From the NCBI RefSeq assembly GCF_010550245.1, contig NZ_JAAGLU010000011.1, positions 186,001-250,000 on the forward strand: DNA of 64,000 nucleotides. Direction: 5' to 3'. A program made the position numbers and the translations under genes. This document shows, piece by piece, positions 24,724-32,614 of the stretch. Origin of the DNA: Streptomyces sp. SID12501. GTDB taxonomy: Bacteria; Actinomycetota; Actinomycetes; Streptomycetales; Streptomycetaceae. Each line of letters begins with the position of its first letter. Position 1 is the first letter of the stretch. The notes beneath the pieces are model-generated. The model saw nothing but the letters and a program-made list of their open reading frames with translations. It was not told where the DNA came from and searched no databases.

Positions 24724-25701
24724 TCAGTGCCAGGGCAGCCGCGCTCGGCGTTCCCAGTAGACGTGCGGCTCCTCCACCAGCGCGGCCAGGCCCGACAGGT
24801 GGTCCTCGTCGAGGTCGACGGCCGCCGCGTGCAGATTCGAGGCGAGCTGGCCCAGCGTGGCCGCGCCGGACAGCACGACCCCCGCCCAGGGCTGCCGTAG
24901 CACCACCGCGAGGGCGACGGCGTCCGCGCCGAGGCCCGTCTCCTCGGCGACCGCCCGTACGCCGTCCGGCGCCTGCCCGGCGGCGAGGCGGCCGTTGGCC
25001 ATGCCCTCCTTGACGATCACCGTCAGTCCGGCGTCGTGGGCCTCGGCCAGCGCGGGCCCGGCGGACGTCTCCAGGACGTTGTACGTCGACTGGACGGTAC
25101 GGAAGAGGGGCTCGCCGTCGACCGTGACGGCGAGGGCGGCGCGGACGGTGTCGGCCTGGGCCGGGCCGCTGGTGGAGAAGCCCACGGTCAGGCCCTCCGC
25201 GGCGGCCTCGGCGAGACGGGCGTGGAGTTGCTTGTCCGACAGGGCCGGGCTGTCGGGAGTCAGCGAGTGGATCTGGTAGAGGTCCAGTCGGGCGCCGAGC
25301 AGTTGATCGGTCTCGGCGCGCTGACGCTCGTACGTCGGGAGACTGTGGTCCTTGACCTCGTGCCGCTCGGCGTCGGTGGTCCAGCCGGCGGTGTAGGTGT
25401 AGCCCCACTTGCTGCCGATGACCACGTCGTTTCGGCCGGGGGTCTTGTTGAGCCAGTCCGCGAGGAACTCCTCTGAGCGGCCGTAGGAGCGGGCCGCGTC
25501 GAAGTAGCGGACGCCTTGGGCGTAGGCGGCGTCGAGGAGTTCGTGGGTTCGGGTGCGGAGTGCGTCTGCCGTGCGGTGCTCTGCGAGGCCGAGGTCGTGG
25601 TCTCGGCCCAGGTTGATATAGCCGGGGCGGCCGACTGCGGCGAGGCCGAGGCCGATGTGACAGGTGGGGGTGGTGGCGGTGGCGAGTCGGGCGAAGGGCA
25701 T
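24724..25701 (-). CDS. Aldo/keto reductase
   Basis: A 325-residue NADPH-dependent oxidoreductase of the AKR superfamily (TIM barrel). The catalytic residues can be placed in RYFDAARSYGRSEEFL (Asp, Tyr), VVIGSKWGYTY (Lys) and YQIHSLTPDS (His). The C-terminal part has ALAVVLRQPWAGVVLSGAAT, the cofactor-binding block. Substrate unknown. ATG at 25701 (MPFARLATAT) is taken although the frame is open far upstream; that upstream part overlaps argH in another frame and reads as low-complexity Arg/Gly/Pro. Confidence 0.88.
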   Translation of the reverse strand: MPFARLATATTPTCHIGLGLAAVGRPGYINLGRDHDLGLAEHRTADALRTRTHELLDAAYAQGVRYFDAARSYGRSEEFLADWLNKTPGRNDVVIGSKWGYTYTAGWTTDAERHEVKDHSLPTYERQRAETDQLLGARLDLYQIHSLTPDSPALSDKQLHARLAEAAAEGLTVGFSTSGPAQADTVRAALAVTVDGEPLFRTVQSTYNVLETSAGPALAEAHDAGLTVIVKEGMANGRLAAGQAPDGVRAVAEETGLGADAVALAVVLRQPWAGVVLSGAATLGQLASNLHAAAVDLDEDHLSGLAALVEEPHVYWERRARLPWH

Positions 25702-25760
25702 GCCGACAACGTAGCGCGGGATGCCCTTCGCCTCCGGGAGTGGGTTGTGCGGATTCTTTG

Positions 25761-25838
25761 GCGGGTGCGGCGCCGTCGTGGCTGGTCGCGCCCACGCGGC
25801 GGAGCCGCAAATCGATACAGCCCCGCGCCCCTTTAGGC
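25761..25838. repeat. Interspersed repeat family 1, copy C
   Basis: Carries gtggctggtcgcgcccacg, cggcggagccgcaaatcg and acagccccgcgcccc. It abuts and slightly overlaps the argH stop codon, so it probably forms the 3' end of the argGH transcript. Confidence 0.8.
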
Positions 25839-27266
25839 CTGCTGCCGAGCCGTTGCCCAAGCGTGCTGGTCGGCCACGTTCTGCTTGACCTCTGCCAGCT
25901 GGATCGCCACCGCGCTCGGGGCCGTGCCGCCGCGGCCGTTGCGGGAGGCCAGGGCGCCGTGGACGTTCAGGACCGTGCGGACCTCGGGGGTGAGGTGGGC
26001 GCTGATCTTCGCGAACTGGTCGTCGGTGAGGCCGTCCAGCTCCACCCCGTCCGCCTCGGCGGCCTTCACGCACTCGCCGGCGACCTCGTGGGCGACCCGG
26101 AAGGGGACGCCCTGCTTGACCAGCCACTCGGCGATGTCGGTCGCGAGGGAGAAGCCGGCCGGGGCCAGTTCCTCCATGCGCTCGCGGTGGACGGTGAGCG
26201 TGGCCATCATGCCGGTGAAGGCGGGGAGCAGGACCTCCAGCTGGTCGCAGGAGTCGAAGACCGGCTCCTTGTCCTCCTGGAGATCGCGGTTGTAGGCGAG
26301 AGGCAGGGCCTTGAGGGTGGCCAGGAGGCCCGTCAGGTTGCCGATCAGACGGCCGCTCTTGCCGCGCGCCAGCTCCGCGATGTCCGGGTTCTTCTTCTGC
26401 GGCATGATCGACGAGCCCGTGGAGAAGGCGTCGTGCAGGGTCACGAAGGAGAACTCCTTCGTGTTCCAGATGATGATCTCCTCGGCGATCCGGGAGAGGT
26501 TGATCCCGATCATCGCCGTGATGAAGGCGAACTCGGCGACGAAGTCGCGCGAGGCCGTGCCGTCAATGGAGTTGCCCACGCTGCCGTGCTCGAAGCCGAG
26601 GTCCTTGGCGACCGACTCCGGGTCCAGGCCGAGGCTGCTGCCCGCGAGCGCGCCCGAGCCGTACGGGGAGACCGCCGTGCGCTCGTCCCACTGGCGCAGC
26701 CGCTCCGCGTCCCGCGACAGGGGCTGGACGTGGGCCAGGACGTGGTGGGCGAACAGGACCGGCTGGGCGTGCTGGAGGTGGGTGCGCCCGGGCATCGCCA
26801 CGTCCGGGTGGGCTTCCGCGAGGCCGATCAGCGCGTCCTGGAGGTCGGCGATCAGACCGCCGATCGTCCGGGCGTGGTCCCTCAGGTACATGCGGAAGAG
26901 CGTGGCTACCTGGTCGTTGCGTGAGCGGCCGGCGCGGAGCTTGCCGCCGAGGTCGGGGCCGAGGATCTCCAACAGGCCGCGTTCCAGGGCCGTGTGGATG
27001 TCCTCGTCGGCCATCGTGGGGGCAAGGGTGCCGTCGGCGAGGTTCGCTTCGAGCTGGTCGAGGCCGCCCAGCATGCGCGTCAGCTCGTCGTCCGTGAGCA
27101 GGCCCGCCTTGTGCAGCACGCGCGCGTGGGCACGCGAGCCGGCGATGTCGTAGGGCGCGAGCCGCCAGTCGAAGTGGACGGACGCGGACAGCTTGGCCAG
27201 GGCCTCGGCGGGACCGTCGGCGAACCGGCCGCCCCAGAGCCGTACGTCACCGCTGTTGCTGCTCAC
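25833..27266 (-). CDS. argH: Argininosuccinate lyase
   Basis: A 477-residue enzyme that splits argininosuccinate into arginine and fumarate, the last step of arginine synthesis. The fumarase/aspartase signature GSSIMPQKKNPDIAE contains the mobile catalytic loop serine, and GRTHLQHAQPV and AGRSRNDQVAT are family blocks. GTG at 27266 with GAGGAGC eight bases upstream gives the usual length; the frame is open to 27344. It follows argG by 87 bases, and the ARG boxes before argG should control both. Confidence 0.97.
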   Translation of the reverse strand: MSSNSGDVRLWGGRFADGPAEALAKLSASVHFDWRLAPYDIAGSRAHARVLHKAGLLTDDELTRMLGGLDQLEANLADGTLAPTMADEDIHTALERGLLEILGPDLGGKLRAGRSRNDQVATLFRMYLRDHARTIGGLIADLQDALIGLAEAHPDVAMPGRTHLQHAQPVLFAHHVLAHVQPLSRDAERLRQWDERTAVSPYGSGALAGSSLGLDPESVAKDLGFEHGSVGNSIDGTASRDFVAEFAFITAMIGINLSRIAEEIIIWNTKEFSFVTLHDAFSTGSSIMPQKKNPDIAELARGKSGRLIGNLTGLLATLKALPLAYNRDLQEDKEPVFDSCDQLEVLLPAFTGMMATLTVHRERMEELAPAGFSLATDIAEWLVKQGVPFRVAHEVAGECVKAAEADGVELDGLTDDQFAKISAHLTPEVRTVLNVHGALASRNGRGGTAPSAVAIQLAEVKQNVADQHAWATARQQA

Positions 27267-27303
27267 TTGCGTTGCTCCTCGAAAAGCAGGGGGTTGATGT
27301 GCG

Positions 27304-27339
27304 ACCGCCTCCCCGCCCGTACCCGGGAGGGGAGGCGGT
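27304..27339 (-). terminator. Intercistronic hairpin between argG and argH
   Basis: A perfect 11-bp stem ACCGCCTCCCC/GGGGAGGCGGT lies between the argG stop and the argH ribosome site. There is no T run, so it may stabilise or process the mRNA, or end part of the transcripts, rather than stop transcription fully. Confidence 0.5.
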
Positions 27340-27353
27340 GGCAACGGTATCGG

Positions 27354-28547
27354 TTACGCCTGGTCGCGCTTGGCCGCGATCTTCGACGACAGGCTGTAGA
27401 TGTCGATGAAGCCCTTGGCCGCGGCCTGGTCGAAGGTGTCGCCCGTGTCGTACGTGGCGAGGTTGAAGTCGTACAGCGAGGTGTCGGAACGCCGACCCGT
27501 GACGACCGCGCGACCACCGTGCAGGGTCATCCGGACGTCGCCGTTGACGTGCTGGTTGGCCTCGTTGATGAAACCGTCCAGGGCACGCTTGAGCGGGGAG
27601 AACCACTGGCCGTCGTAGACCAGTTCGCCCCAGCGCTGCTCGACCTGGCGCTTGTAGCGGGCGAGTTCACGCTCGACCGTGACGCTCTCCAGCTCCTGGT
27701 GGGCCGTGATCAGGGCGATCGCGCCCGGAGCCTCGTACACCTCACGGGACTTGATGCCGACGAGACGGTCCTCGACCATGTCGATCCGGCCGATGCCCTG
27801 GGCGCCGGCGCGCTCGTTGAGCTGCTGGATCGCCTGGAGGACGGAGACCGGCCTGCCGTCGATGGCGACCGGGACGCCCTCCTTGAAGGAGACGACGACC
27901 TCGTCGGCCTCGCGCGGGGTGGCCGGGTTCGAGGTGTACTCGTAGATGTCCTCGATCGGGGCGTTCCAGATGTCCTCCAGGAAGCCCGTCTCGACCGCGC
28001 GCCCGAAGACGTTCTGGTCGATGGAGTACGGGGACTTCTTGGTGGTGGCGATCGGGAGCTGCTTCTCCTCGCAGAAGGCGATCGCCTTGTCGCGGGTCAT
28101 CGCGTAGTCACGGACCGGGGCGATGCACTTGAGGTCGGGGGCGAGGGCGACGATGCCGGCCTCGAACCGCACCTGGTCGTTGCCCTTGCCGGTGCAGCCG
28201 TGGGCGACCGTGGTGGCGCCGTGCTTCTGGGCGGCGGCCACGAGGTGCTTGACGATCGTCGGCCGGGAGAGGGCGGAGACCAGCGGGTAGCGGTCCATGT
28301 AGAGGGCGTTGGCCTTGATCGCCGGGAGGCAGTACTCCTCGGCGAACTCGTCCTTGGCGTCCGCGACCTCGGCCTCGACAGCGCCGCAGGCGAGCGCGCG
28401 CTTGCGGATGACGTCCAGGTCCTCGCCACCCTGGCCGACGTCGACCGCGACGGCGATGACCTCGGCGCCCGTCTCCTCGGCGATCCAGCCGATGGCGACG
28501 GAGGTGTCCAGACCGCCTGAGTAGGCGAGTACGACGCGCTCGGTCAC
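27354..28547 (-). CDS. argG: Argininosuccinate synthase
   Basis: A 397-residue enzyme that joins citrulline and aspartate with ATP. The P-loop-like ATP pyrophosphatase motif VLAYSGGLDTSVAIGW starts at residue 7, and VAHGCTGKGNDQVRFE and YSIDQNVFGRAVE are family blocks. GTG at 28547 has GAGGAGAG six bases upstream. The ARG-box pair at 28577-28614 lies just upstream and predicts repression by ArgR with arginine. The gene forms an operon with argH. Confidence 0.97.
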   Translation of the reverse strand: MTERVVLAYSGGLDTSVAIGWIAEETGAEVIAVAVDVGQGGEDLDVIRKRALACGAVEAEVADAKDEFAEEYCLPAIKANALYMDRYPLVSALSRPTIVKHLVAAAQKHGATTVAHGCTGKGNDQVRFEAGIVALAPDLKCIAPVRDYAMTRDKAIAFCEEKQLPIATTKKSPYSIDQNVFGRAVETGFLEDIWNAPIEDIYEYTSNPATPREADEVVVSFKEGVPVAIDGRPVSVLQAIQQLNERAGAQGIGRIDMVEDRLVGIKSREVYEAPGAIALITAHQELESVTVERELARYKRQVEQRWGELVYDGQWFSPLKRALDGFINEANQHVNGDVRMTLHGGRAVVTGRRSDTSLYDFNLATYDTGDTFDQAAAKGFIDIYSLSSKIAAKRDQA

Positions 28548-28576
28548 GGATTCTCTCCTCACACTGCATTCGCTGA

Positions 28577-28614
28577 CATGCATGAGTATGCAGAACTCTG
28601 CATGATTCGTCAAT
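28577..28614 (-). promoter_or_regulatory. ArgR operator (ARG boxes) of argGH
   Basis: TGCATGAGTATGCA (28579-28592) has perfect five-base arms, and a weaker second box TGCATGATTCGTCA starts 20 bases further on. The near two-turn spacing and AT-richness fit the paired boxes that an ArgR hexamer binds. It lies 30-65 bases upstream of the argG start. Confidence 0.8.
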
Positions 28615-28755
28615 CTCGGGAAAATTTCTTACGGATGTTTGACGAGTCTTTGAACACGCGAAACCGCTTACCCGTACCTCACGCCAGACGCAGGCGCCGC
28701 GTCTGTACAGCGAGTTGAACCACACAGCCACCCCTGACCCGAGTGAGGCATCCGC

Positions 28756-29607
28756 ATGTCCAGGGCTCTTCCGAAGTACAACAAGCGTCGCGTGGGCATC
28801 ATCGGCGGCGCCGCCGCAGTGGCTCTGTCCGGTGCGATCGTCGCCGGCTCCGCCCTTGCCGGGGAAACGTCCAACAACAAGACCACCACCCAGGCGACCA
28901 CCAAGGCCGCGGTCGCGACGGTGAACTGCCCGGCGGTCGCGAACAGACTGCCCGCGATCCCGGCGTCGGCGCAGGCCGAGGTCACCCGCAACCTCGCCCT
29001 GCTCAACACGCAGATCGCCGAGGCCAACAAGCGCATCGTCGACACCCAGGGTCAGGGTGGCCCCAACTTCATCCAGAACGCGATCGTCGGCCCGCTCAAG
29101 GACAAGCGCGTGGCGACCATCAACCGCATCGCCACCGCCATCGGCCGCACGGCCGCCAAGCCGGTCGGCCTCGACGCGCTGGCGCCCTGCACCCTGAACG
29201 CGGCCGGTGTCGTGCCTGCCGCCACACCGAGCGCGACGGCGACCCAGCAGGCGGGCGGCAACGCGGGGAACACCGGTAACACGGGGAACACCGGCAATGC
29301 GGGCAACACCGGCGCCGGCACCATCAGCTGCCCGGACGTGGCCTCGCAGCTGCCCGCGATCCCGGCGTCGGCGCAGGCCGAGGTCACCCGCAACCTCGCG
29401 CTGCTGAACACGCAGATCGCGGAGGCCAACACGCGGCTCGTGAACACCCAGGGTCAGGGTGGTGCGAACTTCGTCCAGAACGCGATCGTCGGCCCGCTCA
29501 ACGGCAAGCGTGAGTCGACCATCGACCGCATCGCCATCGCCATCGGCCGCACCGCTGCCAAGCCGACCAACCTGGGCTCGCTGGCCGCCTGCACGTTCAC
29601 CAAGTGA
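28756..29607 (+). CDS. Secreted protein with two near-identical ~88-residue domains, unknown function
   Basis: A 283-residue exported protein. The signal peptide (RRVGIIGGAAAVALSGAIVAGSALAG) is followed by a Thr-rich stretch. Domain 1 (about 56-147) and domain 2 (about 192-281) match at most positions: each opens with CP-V, continues LPAIPASAQAEVTRNLALLN, holds TQGQGG and QNAIVGPL, and closes with a second cysteine, so each may form one disulfide. A Gly-Asn-Thr repeat linker (NTGNTGNTGNAGNTG) joins them. I do not recognise the domain; the predicted helices look like a small helical bundle. A strong terminator follows. No partner gene is evident; the argG gene is divergent. Confidence 0.88.
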   Translation: MSRALPKYNKRRVGIIGGAAAVALSGAIVAGSALAGETSNNKTTTQATTKAAVATVNCPAVANRLPAIPASAQAEVTRNLALLNTQIAEANKRIVDTQGQGGPNFIQNAIVGPLKDKRVATINRIATAIGRTAAKPVGLDALAPCTLNAAGVVPAATPSATATQQAGGNAGNTGNTGNTGNAGNTGAGTISCPDVASQLPAIPASAQAEVTRNLALLNTQIAEANTRLVNTQGQGGANFVQNAIVGPLNGKRESTIDRIAIAIGRTAAKPTNLGSLAACTFTK

Positions 29608-29612
29608 CGTGA

Positions 29613-29665
29613 CAGGCACTGTGGCCGCCCCGACGCAAGCGCCGGCCGGGGCGGCCACGGGCCTG
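29613..29665 (+). terminator. Terminator after the two-domain secreted protein
   Basis: An 11-bp stem GTGGCCGCCCC/GGGGCGGCCAC, extended by CAGGC/GCCTG outside it, begins six bases after the stop codon. Confidence 0.85.
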
Positions 29666-29755
29666 TACAGACCTGAAGCGCTGTAGCTCCACAGCCGCAG
29701 AGGCGTCACCAAAAACCTTAGACGGGCGAACGACTTTCCCGGACAATGACCGGTC

Positions 29756-30343
29756 ATGGGAAAAACCTACGAGCGCATCGACGGCCGCCTGCGTACCTTC
29801 ATCGAGGCGCAGCCCCTCTTCTTCACCGCGACCGCCCCACTGGCCGGCGACGGAACGGTAAACCTCTCCCCCAAGGGCCTCAAGGGTTCCTTCGTGATCC
29901 TCGACGAGCGAACCGTGGCCTATCTCGACTTCGCGGGGAGCACCGCCGAGACCGTCGCGCATCTGCGCGAGAACGGCCGGATCACTCTCATGTGGTGTGC
30001 CTTCGAGGGTCCGCCGAACATCGTCCGGGTGCACGGCCGCGGTGAGCCCGTCTTCCGGGACGGCCCGCGCTTCCCGGAACTCCTCGCCCGCTTCCCGGAC
30101 ATCGACGCCACCGCGCACGGTCTGCGCGCGATCATCGTCGTACGCGCCGAACTCGTCCGGGACAGCTGCGGATACGCGGTGCCCCTCATGTCGTACGACA
30201 GCGACCGCGATCTGCACGGCAGGCGCTTCGCGCGCGAGGACGACGCCTCGCTCAGCGCCTACTTCGAGAAGAAGGACCACATCGCGACGAGCCTGGACGG
30301 ACTCCCGGGGCTGCCGTTGCCGCTACCGCCCAGTACCCTCTGA
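29756..30343 (+). CDS. Pyridoxamine 5'-phosphate oxidase-fold (FMN-binding split barrel) protein
   Basis: A 195-residue protein of the PPOX-like split-barrel family, whose members bind FMN, F420 or heme. The N-terminal block ERIDGRLRTFIEAQPLFFTATAP, NLSPKG and FAGSTAETVAHLRENGRITLMWCAFEGPPNIVRVHGRG are characteristic. The substrate is unknown. It ends three bases before the ATG of the L,D-transpeptidase-like gene, so the two are likely co-transcribed. A weak ribosome site is seen before the ATG. Confidence 0.85.
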   Translation: MGKTYERIDGRLRTFIEAQPLFFTATAPLAGDGTVNLSPKGLKGSFVILDERTVAYLDFAGSTAETVAHLRENGRITLMWCAFEGPPNIVRVHGRGEPVFRDGPRFPELLARFPDIDATAHGLRAIIVVRAELVRDSCGYAVPLMSYDSDRDLHGRRFAREDDASLSAYFEKKDHIATSLDGLPGLPLPLPPSTL

Positions 30344-30346
30344 GCC

Positions 30347-31051
30347 ATGCGTCCCGGAGCCGCCGTCGTCCTCGCGTCCGCGTCCCTTCTCATGCTCGCC
30401 CCCGGTGCCCCTGCCACGGCCGCGCCGCCGCTGCCCGCCCTGTTGGCCGACACCGGCGGCGGCACCCAGCTGATCACGGCTCAGGCGCCGCGCGCCAAGG
30501 CGACCTCGGGCACGCTGACCTGGTGGGACCTGCGCGACGGGACGTGGACGAAGGCCGGTTCCGCGCCCGCGCGCTTCGGTGCGAACGGGCTCGTCCAGGG
30601 TGACCACCGCAGACAGGGCACGAACACCACTCCCGCCGGGCTGTACGACCTGCCGTACGCCTTCGGCATCAAGGAGGCGCCGGCCGGCACCAAGGTCACG
30701 TACCGGCCCGTGCTGCAGAACTCCTGGTGGTGCGAGGACAACGACTCGCGCTCCTACAACCGCTGGACCGAGCCCCGCCCCGCCGACTGCCGGGCCACCG
30801 AGTCCGAGCACCTGATCGCGTACCCGCAGCAGTACGCGCAGGCGTACGTCATCGGCTTCAACTACGCCACGCCGGTACGGCAGCGCGGTGCGGGCATCTT
30901 CCTGCACGTCAACGGGCGGGCGGCGACGGCCGGCTGTGTGTCGGTGCCGGCGGACGCGATGCGGGCGATCCTGGCGTGGGCCGATCCGGACCGTCGGCCG
31001 CACATCGCGATCGGTACGTCGCGCGGGCCGACGGCCATCGTCCGCTACTGA
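30347..31051 (+). CDS. Secreted L,D-transpeptidase-like (YkuD-fold) protein
   Basis: A 234-residue exported protein with a signal peptide (about 1-26, ending TATA). The C-terminal half resembles the YkuD catalytic domain: the presumed catalytic His187 and Cys197 lie in FLHVNGRAATAGCVSVP, and GLVQGDHRRQGTNTTPAGLYDLPYAFG is the upstream substrate-loop block. Such enzymes make 3-3 cross-links in peptidoglycan or hydrolyse them. The family's usual S/T-x-G-C-I/V-R ends here in CVSVP, so the arginine is missing, and an extra cysteine pair (129 and 148) may form a disulfide. Annotated relatives are often just called L,D-transpeptidase family. Confidence 0.85.
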   Translation: MRPGAAVVLASASLLMLAPGAPATAAPPLPALLADTGGGTQLITAQAPRAKATSGTLTWWDLRDGTWTKAGSAPARFGANGLVQGDHRRQGTNTTPAGLYDLPYAFGIKEAPAGTKVTYRPVLQNSWWCEDNDSRSYNRWTEPRPADCRATESEHLIAYPQQYAQAYVIGFNYATPVRQRGAGIFLHVNGRAATAGCVSVPADAMRAILAWADPDRRPHIAIGTSRGPTAIVRY

Positions 31052-31099
31052 GCACCACCGACTGCCGCCCGGTGGGTGTTACCGGCCGTCACCCCATTT

Positions 31100-31109
31100 A
31101 ACTGGCATT
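31100..31109 (+). promoter_or_regulatory. AACTGGCATT motif upstream of the flavin redox operon
   Basis: The same decamer as the pair before bluB-cobT, here in the AT-rich context TTTAACTGGCATTTAACT, 104-113 bases before the ferric-reductase-like start. A common regulator is possible but unproven. Confidence 0.4.
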
Positions 31110-31212
31110 TAACTCTGGACTTGTCGGGTCTCTGAACACTCGGCGGTCGTGGCACGTATCTGAGGGCCAAGGGGCCAAGCCTCTCGACTAGACCCCGTCC
31201 CACGGAGGAACC

Positions 31213-32595
31213 GTGACCACCACGATCCAAGGCGGACGTGCCGCGCGGCGCCAGACGATGCGTCGCATCCGACCTCGCCGCTCGCCCGCCGTCCCGCTGC
31301 TGCTCGTCGTGGCGGCGGGTGCGGCCGGAGTGATCTGGCTGTGGTGGAACAACACCGCCTCCCTGGCCGACACCACCGCCCAGATCATCGCGGCGGGCCG
31401 GATCACCGGTCTGCTCGCCGGTTACCTGATGGCGCTGGTGGTGCTCCAGATGGCCCGGGTGCCCGCGCTGGAGCGCCGGGTCGGCTCGGACCGGGTGGCA
31501 CGCTGGCACTCGATGAGCGGCCGGTACACGCTCTGCCTGGTCGTGGCGCACGTCGTCCTGATCATGTACGGGTACGCCCTCCAGGCCGGGAAGACGTTCG
31601 GCGACATCGTCCAGCAGACGGTCGACTCGGTGAACCAGCTGCCCGACATGGGCAAGGCTGCCATCGGCACGGGCCTGCTGGTGGTCATCGGGCTCAGCTC
31701 CATCGGCCCGGTACGGCGGATGATCCCGTACGACCTCTGGTACCACGTGCACCTGCTGACGTACGCGGCCACGTTCCTGACGTTCTGGCACCAGCTCTCC
31801 ACGGGCAACGAGTTCGTCGTGGAGCCGGCCGCGAAGACCGCCTGGTACGCGCTGTACGGCTCGGTGACCGCGCTGGTCCTCTGGTACCGCATCGTCACGC
31901 CGATCCGGCTGAACATGCGCCACCGGCTGCGGGTCGAGGCGGTCATCGAGGAGACCCCGGGCATCGTGTCCGTCCTGATGAGCGGCCGGAAGCTGCACCG
32001 GATGGGCGCCGAGGCGGGCCAGTTCTTCCGCTGGCGCTTCCTGGCCCCCGGTATGCGGTTCAGCTCGCACCCGTACTCCCTGTCGGCGGCCCCCCGCCCC
32101 AACATGCTGCGCATCACCGTGAAGGCGATCGGCGACCACAGCTCGGCCCTGCGCGAGCTGGAGCCCGGAACCCGGGTGTGGGCCGAGGGCCCGTACGGCG
32201 CCCTGACCGCCGCCAAGCGCAGCCAGGGCAAGGTGCTGCTGGTGGCCGGCGGTGTCGGTATCACCCCGATGCGCGCCCTGTTCGAGACCCTGCCCGGCGC
32301 GGCGGGCGACCTGACCCTTCTCTACCGGGCCAACAGCACCCAGGACCTGGCCCTGTGGGACGAGCTGGCGATCATCGCCAACGAGCGCGGCGCCCGTCTC
32401 ATGTACGCGGTGAACAGCCCCGACGGAGAGCGCCCGGACATCTCGCCGGAGTCGCTGCGCCGGAAGCTGCCGGACATCGACGACCACGACGTCTTCCTGT
32501 GCGGGCCTCCCGGCTTCGCGCAGGGTGTGTACGAGGCTTTGCGCGGCGCGGGTGTTCCGGCGCGCCGTATCCACCACGAGTCGTTCGAGATGTGA
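31213..32595 (+). CDS. Ferric reductase-like transmembrane oxidoreductase (heme b/FAD/NAD(P)H)
   Basis: A 460-residue membrane flavocytochrome-like protein. The N-terminal half has about six membrane helices with histidines positioned to hold heme (His99, His113, His178, His180, His193). The C-terminal half is an FNR-type module: FAD block HPYSLSAAP (286-294), NAD(P)-binding GGVGITPMRAL (346-356) and terminal FLCGPPGF. It should move electrons from cytoplasmic NAD(P)H across the membrane. GTG at 31213 has ACGGAGGAA upstream. It is followed after 19 bases by an FMN-binding exported protein and then ApbE, so its outside electron acceptor is probably that flavoprotein. Confidence 0.9.
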   Translation: MTTTIQGGRAARRQTMRRIRPRRSPAVPLLLVVAAGAAGVIWLWWNNTASLADTTAQIIAAGRITGLLAGYLMALVVLQMARVPALERRVGSDRVARWHSMSGRYTLCLVVAHVVLIMYGYALQAGKTFGDIVQQTVDSVNQLPDMGKAAIGTGLLVVIGLSSIGPVRRMIPYDLWYHVHLLTYAATFLTFWHQLSTGNEFVVEPAAKTAWYALYGSVTALVLWYRIVTPIRLNMRHRLRVEAVIEETPGIVSVLMSGRKLHRMGAEAGQFFRWRFLAPGMRFSSHPYSLSAAPRPNMLRITVKAIGDHSSALRELEPGTRVWAEGPYGALTAAKRSQGKVLLVAGGVGITPMRALFETLPGAAGDLTLLYRANSTQDLALWDELAIIANERGARLMYAVNSPDGERPDISPESLRRKLPDIDDHDVFLCGPPGFAQGVYEALRGAGVPARRIHHESFEM

Positions 32596-32614
32596 GCGAC
32601 GGGAGCCAGGAGCG

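Noticed and set aside
28108..29757. A 549-codon open frame on the - strand
   Set aside because: It runs antisense to the secreted two-domain protein and into argG in another frame. Its composition (Arg/Gly/Asp runs) is that of a shadow.
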